Shown here: piece by piece, positions 55,156 through 64,000 of the stretch
Layout: every line of letters begins with the position of its first letter
Numbering within the stretch: the first letter of the stretch is position 1
Assembly (NCBI RefSeq): GCF_015476655.1
Contig: NZ_JABFHF010000009.1
Span: 62,001-126,000, forward strand
Length of the DNA: 64,000 nucleotides
Reading direction: 5' to 3'
From: Aquiflexum lacus
GTDB lineage: Bacteria > Bacteroidota > Bacteroidia > Cytophagales > Cyclobacteriaceae
Translations under genes and position numbers: made by a program
The notes under the pieces: model-generated
Database searches by the model: none
What the model was told of the DNA's origin: nothing
What the model saw: the letters and a program-made list of their open reading frames with translations, nothing else

Positions 55156-56391
55156 ATGAAAACCCAAAATACCAACCAAAAGAATTTGGCCAAATCAATT
55201 AATAGAAATGTTCTCTTTCTTTTTTTGCTGACTTTGGTATTGTCATGTAATGATCAGAAATCCCCACAGCAGTCCCCACAAGCTGTAAAAGGTGAGCGGA
55301 TAACTTTCAAAAAACATATCCTGACCCATGATTTTTTAGCCGAGGGAGTTGGCGTAGGAGACGTTAATAACGATGGACTCATTGATGTAATGGCTGGAGC
55401 TTTTTGGTTTGAAGCTCCCGATTGGACCATGCATCAACTCACCAAGCCCATGAAATTTGAATATGATAAAGGTTATAGCAATGCCTTTGTCAGTCAGGGA
55501 ATGGATGTCAACCATGACGGTTGGGTAGATTTTGTCAGGATAGGTTTTCCCGGAAAGGAAGTGATGTGGTTTGAAAACCCGAAAAATAAGGGAGGCATTT
55601 GGAAATCCCATGCGATCTATCCCACACTAGGAAATGAATCAGCGGGATTTTATGATCTGGATGGAGATGGAAATCTTGAAATCATTGGTGGAAATTCTTC
55701 CACAGGAGAGATCATCTGGATAAAAGCCCCGGAATCTACCGAAAATTTGGAATGGAAAGTATATACCGTCAGTCGCAAAGATAGCCCTGGAGCAGCCCCA
55801 TTTTCCCATGGATTGGGTGTCAGTGATATGAATAGTAATGGGAGAAATGACATCATTGTCAAAGAAGGTTGGTGGGAGTCGCCCGAAGACCCCCGGAGTC
55901 CGGATTGGAAGTTTCATCCCGCCAATTTAGGTGAGGCTTCAGCGCAGATGTATGCTCATGATTTTAATGGGGATGGTATGAAGGATGTGCTTTCCTCCTC
56001 TGCCCATGAATTGGGTGTTTGGTGGCACCAACAAATTAAAAATCTAAATGGTGAGATTTCATGGAAGACCCATTACATTGACAGTACTTATACCCAAACA
56101 CACGGAGTGGCTTTTGTAGATGTCAATTCGAACGGATTGCCGGATTTTATCACCGGGAAAAGATTCTTTGCCCACATGGGTTCAGATCCTGGTGGGATGG
56201 ACCCGCCTTATCTGTACTGGTATGAGTTTTTCTCTGGACAAAATCCACAATGGATTCCGCACAGAATAGATACTGATTCAGGAGTGGGCGTGCATGTCGT
56301 GGCAGAAGATATTACAGGTGACGGATTGGTGGATATCATTATTGCCAACAAAAAAGGAGTATTTGTTTTTGAGCAGGAAAGAAAAGAATAG
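55156..56391 (+). CDS. FG-GAP/VCBS-repeat lipoprotein
   Basis: 411 residues, lipobox VLSC (Cys31). Repeated calcium-binding loops of the integrin-like type: DVNNDGLIDV, DVNHDGWVDF, DLDGDGNLEI, DMNSNGRNDI, DFNGDGMKDV, DVNSNGLPDF and DITGDGLVDI, giving a seven-bladed propeller. It starts 6 bp after the cytochrome gene. Its likely role is extracellular binding; no catalytic residues are evident. Confidence 0.9.
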   Translation: MKTQNTNQKNLAKSINRNVLFLFLLTLVLSCNDQKSPQQSPQAVKGERITFKKHILTHDFLAEGVGVGDVNNDGLIDVMAGAFWFEAPDWTMHQLTKPMKFEYDKGYSNAFVSQGMDVNHDGWVDFVRIGFPGKEVMWFENPKNKGGIWKSHAIYPTLGNESAGFYDLDGDGNLEIIGGNSSTGEIIWIKAPESTENLEWKVYTVSRKDSPGAAPFSHGLGVSDMNSNGRNDIIVKEGWWESPEDPRSPDWKFHPANLGEASAQMYAHDFNGDGMKDVLSSSAHELGVWWHQQIKNLNGEISWKTHYIDSTYTQTHGVAFVDVNSNGLPDFITGKRFFAHMGSDPGGMDPPYLYWYEFFSGQNPQWIPHRIDTDSGVGVHVVAEDITGDGLVDIIIANKKGVFVFEQERKE

Positions 56392-56415
56392 TGATATAAT
56401 CCTTATTTTTGAAAA

Positions 56416-56670
56416 ATGGAAAATAATCACAACCAAGACCCCAAAGCTCAGCCGAATAATCCATTGCATGGTGTCAGGTTGATTGATATGATTGAATATT
56501 TGGTCAATAAGTATGGATGGGAAAGACTTGGAGAAAGAATAACTATCCGTTGTTTTACACATGATCCTTCCATCAATTCCAGCCTGAAATTTCTCCGCAA
56601 AACCGAATGGGCAAGAAAGAAAGTTGAAGATCTGTATGTGAGAACGGTAGAGAGGGAGAAGGGAAGATAG
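56416..56670 (+). CDS. VF530-family (DUF2132) protein
   Basis: 84 residues matching VF530: [61 protein letters not shown] spans nearly the whole protein. The family is described as DNA-binding in structural annotation, with unknown cellular role. It follows the FG-GAP gene by 24 bp but is functionally unrelated as far as can be seen. Confidence 0.92.
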   Translation: MENNHNQDPKAQPNNPLHGVRLIDMIEYLVNKYGWERLGERITIRCFTHDPSINSSLKFLRKTEWARKKVEDLYVRTVEREKGR

Positions 56671-56845
56671 AAGGGTGCCATGTACCAACATTTCTCCTCC
56701 TTCAATAGAATTTCAATTGTATCAAATAAGTCAGGAAGTATTTAATTTGAGTAGTTTTTTTTATTTGAAAAGTTCACAGTAATTTGTTTAAAATCATTAA
56801 GGAGCTGATACTTAAACTTCCGATTTCAAACTTCCCACTTCTTCT

Positions 56846-57802
56846 CTATTTCAACCAATCCATTCTTCTTGACCAATCGTCCAGAAACTCATTTCTCCAT
56901 TTGTTGACTGTTTTTGCACCGGGTCTATTGTTTTCTACCATAGTGGGATCTGGATTGTCTGTCCAATAGTTGGAGCCATATCCGGTTTTGACAAAAGATC
57001 CTCCCCAACTTTCCGACTCGGGATTTTCGGGATCTCCATGAAGCAAATAAAGTACGGAAGGTGTATCCCCCATCTTGATGTCTTTCTTCTGTTCCCAAAA
57101 AAGTCCTCCAAGAAAGCCGTGTCCTTTGATATGTTTTTTTACAAATGATATATTCCCATAATCTCCTGATTGGTCACCGCCCATATACATGCCACGGAAA
57201 GTTGTATTGTTTTCAATCCACCATAAGTCTTGATGGTTTCGGAACAAGTATTTCCTGGAATTTGGATCCTGATCTGTATTCCAACTGCCTATAGAATAAA
57301 TCCTCAAGTTCTTTTTGATGCTAGGGTCATGATGTACGGCTTGGGCAACGTCTGTAATTGATCCCCAAACCAAAACATAAACTGGAGAATCTGGATGATC
57401 TCTTATTTGGGAAATTATAAAAGCAGCACCTTCGCTTAGGTTTTCGGGGATTTCGGAGGATTGAGGTTCTGTCGCTCCCTGTTTACTGACCTTTCTAAGA
57501 TAGTCTGGTTCAGGGAAAGTTTTATTTTGAACCTGTAGTTTTGGGTAGTCTTTTTCATAGGCATCAATGGCTTCAAAAATGTGCACTACCCGGCCATCAT
57601 GTGGTGGGGAACTGATCAAACCCAAAATATCAAATTTATCCGCATAGACCAGCAAATGCACCATAGACTGAAAATCATCAGGATCACTTCCTCCAATGTC
57701 CGTGGAAACAATTATTTTGGGTTTTTGGGCAATTGTGATTTGAAAATTTCCCAAAATGATGCAAATGCTCAGTATAATGAATTTAAATATAAAGCTCTTC
57801 AT
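56846..57802 (-). CDS. DUF1593 nucleoside-hydrolase-like protein, exported
   Basis: 318 residues with a signal peptide (hydrophobic ~5-25, ending ITIAQ). IIVSTDIGGSDPDDFQSMVHLLVYAD carries the Asp cluster that binds calcium in nucleoside hydrolases. VLVWGSITDVAQAVH and the terminal segment also follow the DUF1593 pattern. Members cleave or bind glycosides of unknown type in the periplasm. The gene ends convergent to the VF530 gene with a 175-bp AT-rich spacer. Confidence 0.88.
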   Translation of the reverse strand: MKSFIFKFIILSICIILGNFQITIAQKPKIIVSTDIGGSDPDDFQSMVHLLVYADKFDILGLISSPPHDGRVVHIFEAIDAYEKDYPKLQVQNKTFPEPDYLRKVSKQGATEPQSSEIPENLSEGAAFIISQIRDHPDSPVYVLVWGSITDVAQAVHHDPSIKKNLRIYSIGSWNTDQDPNSRKYLFRNHQDLWWIENNTTFRGMYMGGDQSGDYGNISFVKKHIKGHGFLGGLFWEQKKDIKMGDTPSVLYLLHGDPENPESESWGGSFVKTGYGSNYWTDNPDPTMVENNRPGAKTVNKWRNEFLDDWSRRMDWLK

Positions 57803-58054
57803 AAATTCAAATTGAAGATCCAGAATAGTTTATTGAAAGTTAAAAAAATTTGAAGTACGGTTTAATTTAAATTTTACTAAAGTTTACAAATATAAATTGG
57901 ATTGGTAAGAAGGAGACTGGAAACTGCTATCCCAAGTGTCCCGAAGCCAAAGTCTTCTTACAACTGATGCACCTATCATTTCCAAAGATAATCCATTCAA
58001 AAATCTGCCTTCAAAAACCTGCGTGCTGTCTGGTCTAAAATCTTCAATCTAAAA

Positions 58055-59116
58055 TCAACTCACCCCATGAATCACCTCATGGATAAATTTTAATTTTTCT
58101 TTCACCTTGGCATTGATCACAAAAGGATACAAATCCTTTGCCCCCATACTTCTATTTAGGCTGTTCATGGTAAAAGTGAGGGGAAGCCAGAGTTGGTAAA
58201 TGGTCTCAAAGTCTTTGCAAAAGTAGGCATTTTGGTCAATGACCGCAGTTTTGACCTCCAGTTTTCTTGCGATTTGAGGGTCAATGGATAAGCCATAAGA
58301 ATATGCAGTTTCCAGAGTATCTACCATGTGCATATAGTGAGCCCAAGTTTCGGCCCAACTTTCCCAAGGATGCATGGTGGCATAGGCACTGATATAATTT
58401 TGGTTCCAATCTGCCGGAGCTCCATTTTTATAGTAATGGTTCAAGGCCTCCTGATAACTGTATCTCTCATCCCCATAAAGTTCTCTGAATTTTGGAAGTA
58501 TATCTGTGCCCTCAATTAGTCTTTCCCAATAATAATGTCCGATCTCATGTCTAAAGTGTCCCAATACTGTTCTGTAAACTTCATCCATATTGTTTCTGGC
58601 CATTTCTCTTTCCACATCATCTGCCTCTGCGATGTTCATGGTAATCAGGCCATTGGCATGGCCTGTCATCACCCTTTGCCCATCAGGCATTGCGGAGTCA
58701 GATTTGAAATTGAAAGCCAATCCCCTTTCATAATCCACCGATTTGGGAATGATAGGAAATCCCCACCTTAACAAAGCATAAATCAATCTGTGCTTTGCCA
58801 ATTCTATTACTTTCCATCTTGATAGGTATTCAGGTTTTGATAAGTCCGGAATGATCCTGTTAAGGGAACAAGCTATACAGAATTTATCAGGATTTTCGTA
58901 AGGAATTACCCAATTGCAGACTCCGTATTGCTGATTGCTGCAATATTGATAGCCTTTGCCTGAAATAGATTCTGTTAAAGTCCCATCTTCATGAAGATGC
59001 ATGGAAACCATCTTAAGTTGGTCGGCGTCAAAACCCAGTTTGTTTTGACATTTCAAACAATGGGTATTGTCAAAATACACCGGTTGACTGCAATGATCAC
59101 ATTTAAAAACCTGCAT
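58055..59116 (-). CDS. Zinc-ribbon and zinc-metallopeptidase protein (Peptidase_Mx type)
   Basis: 353 residues. An N-terminal zinc ribbon uses C6, C9, C20 and C23; a second Cys group (CSNQQYGVCNW and FCIACSLN) spans 59-83. The catalytic zincin motif H190-E-I-G-H194 is in GHFRHEIGHYYWERL. The combination of ribbon and putative zinc-binding metallopeptidase is typical of the family, whose physiological substrate is unknown. No signal peptide; cytoplasmic. Confidence 0.9.
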   Translation of the reverse strand: MQVFKCDHCSQPVYFDNTHCLKCQNKLGFDADQLKMVSMHLHEDGTLTESISGKGYQYCSNQQYGVCNWVIPYENPDKFCIACSLNRIIPDLSKPEYLSRWKVIELAKHRLIYALLRWGFPIIPKSVDYERGLAFNFKSDSAMPDGQRVMTGHANGLITMNIAEADDVEREMARNNMDEVYRTVLGHFRHEIGHYYWERLIEGTDILPKFRELYGDERYSYQEALNHYYKNGAPADWNQNYISAYATMHPWESWAETWAHYMHMVDTLETAYSYGLSIDPQIARKLEVKTAVIDQNAYFCKDFETIYQLWLPLTFTMNSLNRSMGAKDLYPFVINAKVKEKLKFIHEVIHGVS

Positions 59117-59296
59117 GGATGGAATTATTCAAGGGAATACTTCTAGTACGGTAAAAATGGAAATTAAATCGATATTATGGTTATAAAGGAAAGGTTCTAT
59201 TTTGATTTTTTTTGGAATTCAATATCAGTCTACAAATTGCCTTAATTCCATTCTTCAAATTCTTCATCTTCAAAATCATTAATCCATACCAAGTTT

Positions 59297-60031
59297 TCAC
59301 AATCCCTTCACAATCCCCTTATATTTCTTGATCAAAGCCTCATTGTGTTCTTCCCCCTCATCCGAATTGGAACTGCTGAATACCTCTGGTTTAAGGCCCA
59401 TTTGGATCAGGTTTTCGGTAGCCTGCACCATGATACTTTGAAGAATGACGGTACCAATAACTGTGGATGTAGCGCCAACTTTGAATTCGAAACCTTCAAT
59501 AGTTACAGCCGCATCTCCTATTTCACCCCCATTGTCAAAAAATACATCCGCAATTTCATATAGTTTTTTTCCAGAGGGATGTCTTGAGTCTATAGACTGG
59601 GTGTGTTTCAGGTTGGTGATAACAATTAACCTAGCGCCACTCTCTTTGGCAATCATTGCCATTTCGATGCTTACAGTGTTTCGGCCGGAATTGGAAGAGA
59701 TGATGAAAACATCCTTTTCCGATAATGGAAATCCTTCAAGAAGCCTTGCCCCATATCCTTCCATCCTTTCCACCTCGGTACTGTGAGAAGCGTCTTTGTG
59801 CAGCATCAGGGCATCATCTAGGATTGCTACTACCCGGGCAAATCCTCCCGCCCTGTAAAATATCTCCTCTGCAAAAATATGTGAATGACCTGTGCCACTG
59901 GTATAAATAAATCCGTCATTGGAGAGGCAATCTGCTATCCATTTTGCAGCTTGCTCAATCTTTTCAGTTTGCCCGAAAACAGTCTTGAGTTTGGTTTGAA
60001 TTTGCTCAAAATACCGCTGGTAAGCTTTCAT
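59297..60031 (-). CDS. SIS-domain putative sugar isomerase (UPF0309-like)
   Basis: 244 residues with one SIS domain: TSGTGHSHIFAEEIFYRAGGFARV (ligand-binding loop near 40), VFIISSNSGRNTVSIEMAMIAKESGARLIVITN and a C-terminal helix bundle. The family binds phosphosugars and is thought to act as an isomerase or etherase-like enzyme on amino-sugar phosphates. Its start codon lies 1 bp after the stop of the cytochrome/LRR gene, so it is the last gene of the DUF1553-DUF1501 operon. Confidence 0.88.
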   Translation of the reverse strand: MKAYQRYFEQIQTKLKTVFGQTEKIEQAAKWIADCLSNDGFIYTSGTGHSHIFAEEIFYRAGGFARVVAILDDALMLHKDASHSTEVERMEGYGARLLEGFPLSEKDVFIISSNSGRNTVSIEMAMIAKESGARLIVITNLKHTQSIDSRHPSGKKLYEIADVFFDNGGEIGDAAVTIEGFEFKVGATSTVIGTVILQSIMVQATENLIQMGLKPEVFSSSNSDEGEEHNEALIKKYKGIVKGL

Positions 60032-60032
60032 A

Positions 60033-62171
60033 TCAATTGATCAGGATTTCATCAATAAATACCCATCCTTTACTTCCGGCACCGGGGTGCCATTTCGGTA
60101 AAGGATTGACAGGAGTGAGTTTTGCTTTGATGGCAGTGACCTCACTTTGGTTGATATTGGTTTCAAACATCTGTAGCATTCTGTCACGATTACCTGTTGG
60201 CTGTTCAGGTTTCTGCGTATCTATCAACTTCCAGTCCGTGTTATGGGTTTTGATCCAAACTTCCACTTTGGAAGGCGGGAAAATATATGACCCCACTGCT
60301 GCCAAGGTGCTGAATGCAATATTTTGGAGACTTTGGGGTGATTTGAAATCCATTTGAATTTCAAAGGGAGTGTCCTGAAAACCCAACCATTTTCCCGTTC
60401 CAAAATCCTCATCTCCTTTTTCAAGGTCAAATAGGGTCAAGGCACCATTTCCTTTATATGATTCACTGGGAGGAAAGGTAAGTTTGTAGCTGTCAGGCTG
60501 AATTTTTGAACTGAAAAACACAGCTTGTTTTTCCGTACTTCCCAGCCATCCGTCTGCAAAAGCCCTTGCCCGTAAAGTTGTGTTTTTATTCAAACTTATG
60601 GGGCCTGAATACACCTGATGGTTGCTGCTGTCGGGCATGGTATTGTCAAGGGTATAAAAAATCTTTACAGTGCCGATGGGATGCTTGAGCGTGACCTCTG
60701 CATTATCAGTGAAAATTGATTTTTCAAATTCTATTTGTGGCGCATTTAATTGATATAGCGTACCATTGTCCTGAAATCCTCCTTCAATATTTGTATTAGG
60801 CAAATGGGATTTTAGTGAGGCAATGGCATCTGCGTTTTTATTAGTCCATACATACAGATTCTTTAGCTGACTAAAATCTTTAAGGCTTTCAAAAGCTGCT
60901 TCTGAAAGCGGATTACCACTGAGGGAGAGATGCGTCAGGTTTTTGAGGTTTTTCAATTCCCTTAAATTGTTCCCTTCGATTCCTGTAAAATTAAGGTTGA
61001 GCAACTCAATATTTGGATAGTTTGCAATCTTTTGAAGGTCTTCATCTTTCAAAGGCATGTTTTGAAAATTCAGTTCTACCACTTGCTCTTTGACTTTTTT
61101 CAGGTCATCGATTGTATTGGGATTAAACTGGTTTTTTCCAAAAAATGTAACCCTGAGACCGGGAGAATCAGGATAAATAGCTACGACTTTTCTGTAGTCA
61201 TTGTTTAGACCTGTAATAGTTTTGGTACTTGCAGCCTCAAAGGAATAGGATTTGATATCCTTACTTGCAAATTTCTCTTTTGATAAAGCAATGAATTCGC
61301 TTTCGGGATTGTAGGCTGTCAGCTTTTTTTCAAAGTGTGCAGAATCCAAAATCCAGCTTTGTATCAATGCAAGTTCAGTTTCGGTCAATTGAGGTTTTCC
61401 TTTGGGAGGCATGTGATATTCATCCTCCAACGGATACAATATATGAATCAAAATCTGGGAATTTTCAAGATCTTGCATATCGATGGCAGGACCCATTTCG
61501 CCACCTTTCAGAATATATTGGACTTCATCCATTCTCAGCTCACCTTTGACTTTTCCTTCTTTGTGGCAACTGATACATTTTTGATCCAAAATTGGTTTGA
61601 TGACATGGTCAAAAGCCAAAGCTTCTTCGAAACTTACCTGGGGCAAGTATCTCTCACTTTTTAAAGGTGCAAAAAGAAAATCCTCCCCATGTGTCAATGA
61701 AGCTCCCAAGTGGCCTGTAGCTAAAACCAAAGCCAATACAACTAAGGAAAGGCCTTTGGCAATGGAAAGCTTTTCTTTGGCCCAAAACCAATACCACAAA
61801 GTTCCCAGCCAAAATACCAGCAATCCTGTCCACTGGTGGTTTTCAAAATCCTCTTTGACATAGCCGTCCTCCACGCTGAGAAAAAGCCCTGCAAGAACAG
61901 TCATACCTGTGAAGAATAGTGCGGAAAGCAAAAGCCATTTCATAGCATTCCTCGAGTTGACTCCCAAGGCATCAGGAAACCAAAACAGCAATGCGGCCAA
62001 AAACAGCATGACGATAGGGAAATGGAGCAGCAAAGGGTGCATTCTACCCACTACCTCCAAAAAAGACGGTAATTGTATATGGTCTTGACCTATGACAAGA
62101 ATGAGAATCAATCCATGTAAAGCAATCAACGAATTTTCTAGAATCGCAAAGATTTTTTGGTTTTTGGGCAT
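60033..62171 (-). CDS. Membrane PSCyt1-type cytochrome with leucine-rich repeats
   Basis: 712 residues. Four to five transmembrane helices fill the first 155 residues. A planctomycete-type cytochrome domain follows, with heme motif C199-I-S-C-H203. Leucine-rich repeats run from ~370 to 450 (NLRELKNLKNLTHLSLSGNPLS), then a chitobiase C-terminal-like domain (IFYTLDNTMPDSSNHQVYSGPI) and a discoidin-like end. It begins 13 bp after the DUF1501 stop and ends 1 bp before the SIS start. Probably an electron-transfer or sensing protein of the envelope. Confidence 0.88.
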   Translation of the reverse strand: MPKNQKIFAILENSLIALHGLILILVIGQDHIQLPSFLEVVGRMHPLLLHFPIVMLFLAALLFWFPDALGVNSRNAMKWLLLSALFFTGMTVLAGLFLSVEDGYVKEDFENHQWTGLLVFWLGTLWYWFWAKEKLSIAKGLSLVVLALVLATGHLGASLTHGEDFLFAPLKSERYLPQVSFEEALAFDHVIKPILDQKCISCHKEGKVKGELRMDEVQYILKGGEMGPAIDMQDLENSQILIHILYPLEDEYHMPPKGKPQLTETELALIQSWILDSAHFEKKLTAYNPESEFIALSKEKFASKDIKSYSFEAASTKTITGLNNDYRKVVAIYPDSPGLRVTFFGKNQFNPNTIDDLKKVKEQVVELNFQNMPLKDEDLQKIANYPNIELLNLNFTGIEGNNLRELKNLKNLTHLSLSGNPLSEAAFESLKDFSQLKNLYVWTNKNADAIASLKSHLPNTNIEGGFQDNGTLYQLNAPQIEFEKSIFTDNAEVTLKHPIGTVKIFYTLDNTMPDSSNHQVYSGPISLNKNTTLRARAFADGWLGSTEKQAVFFSSKIQPDSYKLTFPPSESYKGNGALTLFDLEKGDEDFGTGKWLGFQDTPFEIQMDFKSPQSLQNIAFSTLAAVGSYIFPPSKVEVWIKTHNTDWKLIDTQKPEQPTGNRDRMLQMFETNINQSEVTAIKAKLTPVNPLPKWHPGAGSKGWVFIDEILIN

Positions 62172-62184
62172 ACTATTAGAAATG

Positions 62185-63636
62185 TTAAACCAAAATGTCT
62201 TTTACAACTTTACCGTGTACATCGGTCAACCTATACCTTCTACCAAGGTGTTTGTACGTAAGCCTTTCATGGTCAATTCCCATCAAATGCAAGATGGTGG
62301 CTTGGAAGTCGTGGACGTGAACTGGGTTTTCCACAATGTTGTATCCGAATTCATCTGTTTCACCATAAACCATTCCTGACTTGACACCTCCTCCGGCCAT
62401 CCAAATTGAAAATGCCCTAGGATGGTGGTCACGGCCATAATTGTCCACCTGAATTTTGCCCTGACAGTAGTTAGTTCTTCCAAATTCCCCACCCCAAATC
62501 ACCAAAGTCTCATCCAATAAGCCTCTTTGCTTCAGGTCTGTGATCAATGCAGCAGAAGCCTGATCCACGTCTTTTGCCTGACCGACCATTTGATTGGGCA
62601 GGTTATCGTGAGCATCCCATCCCTGATGGTAAAGCTGTACAAACCTTACTCCATTCTCAGATAACTTCCTTGCCAAAAGGCAGTTGGCAGCATAAGTTCC
62701 GGGAATCAAACAATCCGGCCCATACATTTTGATGATACTGTCAGGCTCTGATTTGATATCGGTGACTTCCGGCACAGCGGTCTGCATGCGGAAAGCCATT
62801 TCATATTGTTGGATTTTGGCCTGTATTTCAGGGTCACCAAAAGTCTCATAATTCATGTTGTTCAATTCGGCCAGCTTGTCCAACATCCTTCTCCTGTCCT
62901 CTCTGTTCATTCCTTTTGGATCTTTGAGATATAACACAGGATCTTCACTTGCCGAAAACTGTACTCCCTGATGGACTGAATCCAAGAAACCATTGGTCCA
63001 AAGTTTGGAATAAACACCTTGTCCATTTCCTTTTCCACGGCTCAGCAACACACAAAAAGAAGGTAAGTTGCTGTTTTCACTGCCAAGTCCGTAACTCAGC
63101 CAAGCTCCCATGCTTGGACGGTTACCCACTTGGGCTCCCGTCTGGAAAAAAGTTAAAGCAGGGTCATGGTTGATGGCTTCAGTGTGCATGGACTTGATGA
63201 TGCAAATGTCATCCACCACTTTGGCAGTATGGGGGAAAGCTTCAGAAATCCATGCCCTTGATTCTCCATATTGGTTGAACTTAAAGAAAGAGCCTACTAA
63301 TGGGAAAGAGCTTTGTCCGGCAGTCATGCCTGTCAGCCTTTGCCCTGCACGGATGGAGTCCGGGAGTTCCTGTCCAACTTGTTGGTTGAGCAAAGGCTTG
63401 TAATCAAATGTCTCCAACTGTGAAGGTGCACCGTTTTGAAAAAGATAAATAACCCTCTTTGCTTTTGGTGCAAAATGAGGCAATGCCTCCATCAAGGCAT
63501 CTTCGCCGCTTTTGCCTTTGAACAGATCGGGAATCAGTAGACTTCCCAAAGCAACACTCCCCAAACCCAAACTGACCTTTGAAAGAAACTTCCTCCTGTT
63601 CTCGTTTAATCCATATTCAAATTGTTCCTTTTCCAT
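62185..63636 (-). CDS. DUF1501 protein, Tat-exported
   Basis: 483 residues with a Tat-type signal (NRRKFLSKVSLGLGSVALGSLL). DUF1501 pattern: AKRVIYLFQNGAPSQLETFDYKP, HTAKVVDDICIIKSMHTEAINHDPALTFFQTG, and late WGGEFGRTNYCQGKI with an alkaline-phosphatase/sulfatase-like metal-site arrangement. Partner DUF1553/DUF1549 genes usually accompany it; here DUF1553 ends 1 bp upstream. Substrate unknown; sulfatase-like hydrolysis has been proposed from fold similarity. Confidence 0.92.
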   Translation of the reverse strand: MEKEQFEYGLNENRRKFLSKVSLGLGSVALGSLLIPDLFKGKSGEDALMEALPHFAPKAKRVIYLFQNGAPSQLETFDYKPLLNQQVGQELPDSIRAGQRLTGMTAGQSSFPLVGSFFKFNQYGESRAWISEAFPHTAKVVDDICIIKSMHTEAINHDPALTFFQTGAQVGNRPSMGAWLSYGLGSENSNLPSFCVLLSRGKGNGQGVYSKLWTNGFLDSVHQGVQFSASEDPVLYLKDPKGMNREDRRRMLDKLAELNNMNYETFGDPEIQAKIQQYEMAFRMQTAVPEVTDIKSEPDSIIKMYGPDCLIPGTYAANCLLARKLSENGVRFVQLYHQGWDAHDNLPNQMVGQAKDVDQASAALITDLKQRGLLDETLVIWGGEFGRTNYCQGKIQVDNYGRDHHPRAFSIWMAGGGVKSGMVYGETDEFGYNIVENPVHVHDFQATILHLMGIDHERLTYKHLGRRYRLTDVHGKVVKDILV

Positions 63637-63637
63637 C

Positions 63638-64000
63638 TCAGATTTTGGTTATTGCTTCTTCAAGGTTATACATCGCCAGGATAACCTGCATCATGGCGGC
63701 GGTGTTTGGGGTTATTTTTTCTTCTTTGATCGGGTATTCACCCACTCTAAACAAATCATCAGCAGAAGCTTGGTCTTTGCTGAATTTTGAGAACTCTTCT
63801 TCAAAATAACTGGAAAGAATATCCAGCTCCTTCGAATTTGGAGCCCGGCAAAGGATTCTTTTGAAAGCTTCCTCAATGGCTGTTTCCGGTTCGGATTCTT
63901 TTTCTGTCAACTGACTCGCCAAAACCCGGGATGCTTCCATTACCAATGGGTCATTCATCATGACCAATGCCTGAAGCGGTGTATTGGTTCTACCTCTATT
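63638..64000 (-). CDS. DUF1553 (PSD1-type) protein, C-terminal part (5' end outside window)
   Basis: The frame is open to the window edge. RTNTPLQALVMMNDPLVMEASRVLA at the edge is the signature of DUF1553 C-termini, followed by an acidic helical tail ending in MYNLEEAITKI. Full-length members are about 800-1000 residues with an N-terminal cytochrome and DUF1549. It is the first visible gene of a minus-strand operon with DUF1501, the LRR cytochrome and the SIS protein. Confidence 0.93.
   Translation of the reverse strand, partial: NRGRTNTPLQALVMMNDPLVMEASRVLASQLTEKESEPETAIEEAFKRILCRAPNSKELDILSSYFEEEFSKFSKDQASADDLFRVGEYPIKEEKITPNTAAMMQVILAMYNLEEAITKI

Overview
The window looks like a chromosomal segment of a Bacteroidota bacterium, most likely a Cytophagales/Cyclobacteriaceae-type marine or aquatic polysaccharide degrader. 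The reasons are the many Bacteroidota-style lipoprotein signals, several Tat-type signal peptides, a SusC-like TonB plug joined to MG2-like domains, moderate-to-low GC, weak Shine-Dalgarno sequences, TAnnTTTG-like -7 boxes, and families typical of that phylum (large M14 peptidases, DUF6807, PVC-type CxxCH cytochromes, DUF1501/DUF1553). No rRNA, tRNA, CRISPR array, prophage or intact insertion sequence was seen.

Layout. 1-563 is the 3' end of xylA. 853-3060 holds a GH3-family acyl-amide synthetase and a small HELGH metalloprotease. 3161-21562 is a carbohydrate/sulfatase region: a GH43 lipoprotein, five sulfatases, an M14 peptidase, a GH67/GH20-like glycosidase and a FAD-dependent oxidoreductase, interrupted by small genes and a truncated flavin-oxidoreductase-like remnant (11370-11681). 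22204-25711 is a set of exported oxidoreductive sugar genes (TIM-barrel isomerase-like, Gfo/Idh/MocA, DUF6807). 25902-35673 holds an exported EEP phosphatase/nuclease, a Tat-type enolase-superfamily dehydratase, a PQQ-type sugar dehydrogenase, a dodecin, a sixth sulfatase, an MG2/TonB-plug protein and a CE15-like glucuronoyl esterase. A PemK/MazF-type toxin-antitoxin pair follows (35982-36550), then a 1280-residue DUF6807/beta-propeller/HEAT/cytochrome c fusion, a class V aminotransferase, a rhodanese lipoprotein and a second M14 peptidase.

45481-46408 is a gene-free repeat region made of REP-like multi-hairpin elements; relatives lie at 35672-35770 and 41967-42070. 46863-49052 holds SatD, DUF3307 and a metallophosphoesterase. 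SatD is preceded by three 22-bp palindromes spaced exactly 28 bp apart, the last ending 10 bp before the start codon. 49170-56670 holds a CASTOR/POLLUX-like channel, an agmatine-deiminase-like enzyme, a PVC-type cytochrome, an FG-GAP lipoprotein and a VF530 protein. 56846-64000 is on the minus strand: a DUF1593 nucleoside-hydrolase-like protein, a zinc-ribbon metallopeptidase, and an apparent operon DUF1553 > DUF1501 > PSCyt1/LRR membrane cytochrome > SIS isomerase.

Working together (inference): xylA, GH43, CE15, the GH67-like enzyme and six sulfatases point to use of a sulfated polysaccharide rich in xylose/arabinose and uronic acid. Exported Gfo/Idh, FAD and PQQ dehydrogenases suggest that part of the sugar chemistry is oxidative and periplasmic. 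No SusC/SusD pair, polysaccharide lyase or formylglycine-generating enzyme is in the window, so uptake and sulfatase maturation must be encoded elsewhere. The most novel-looking items are the SatD operator array with its cyclase-like/HTH regulator, a perfect 22-bp palindrome before the aminotransferase, a LacI-type operator at the GH43 gene, and the three-hairpin repeat family.
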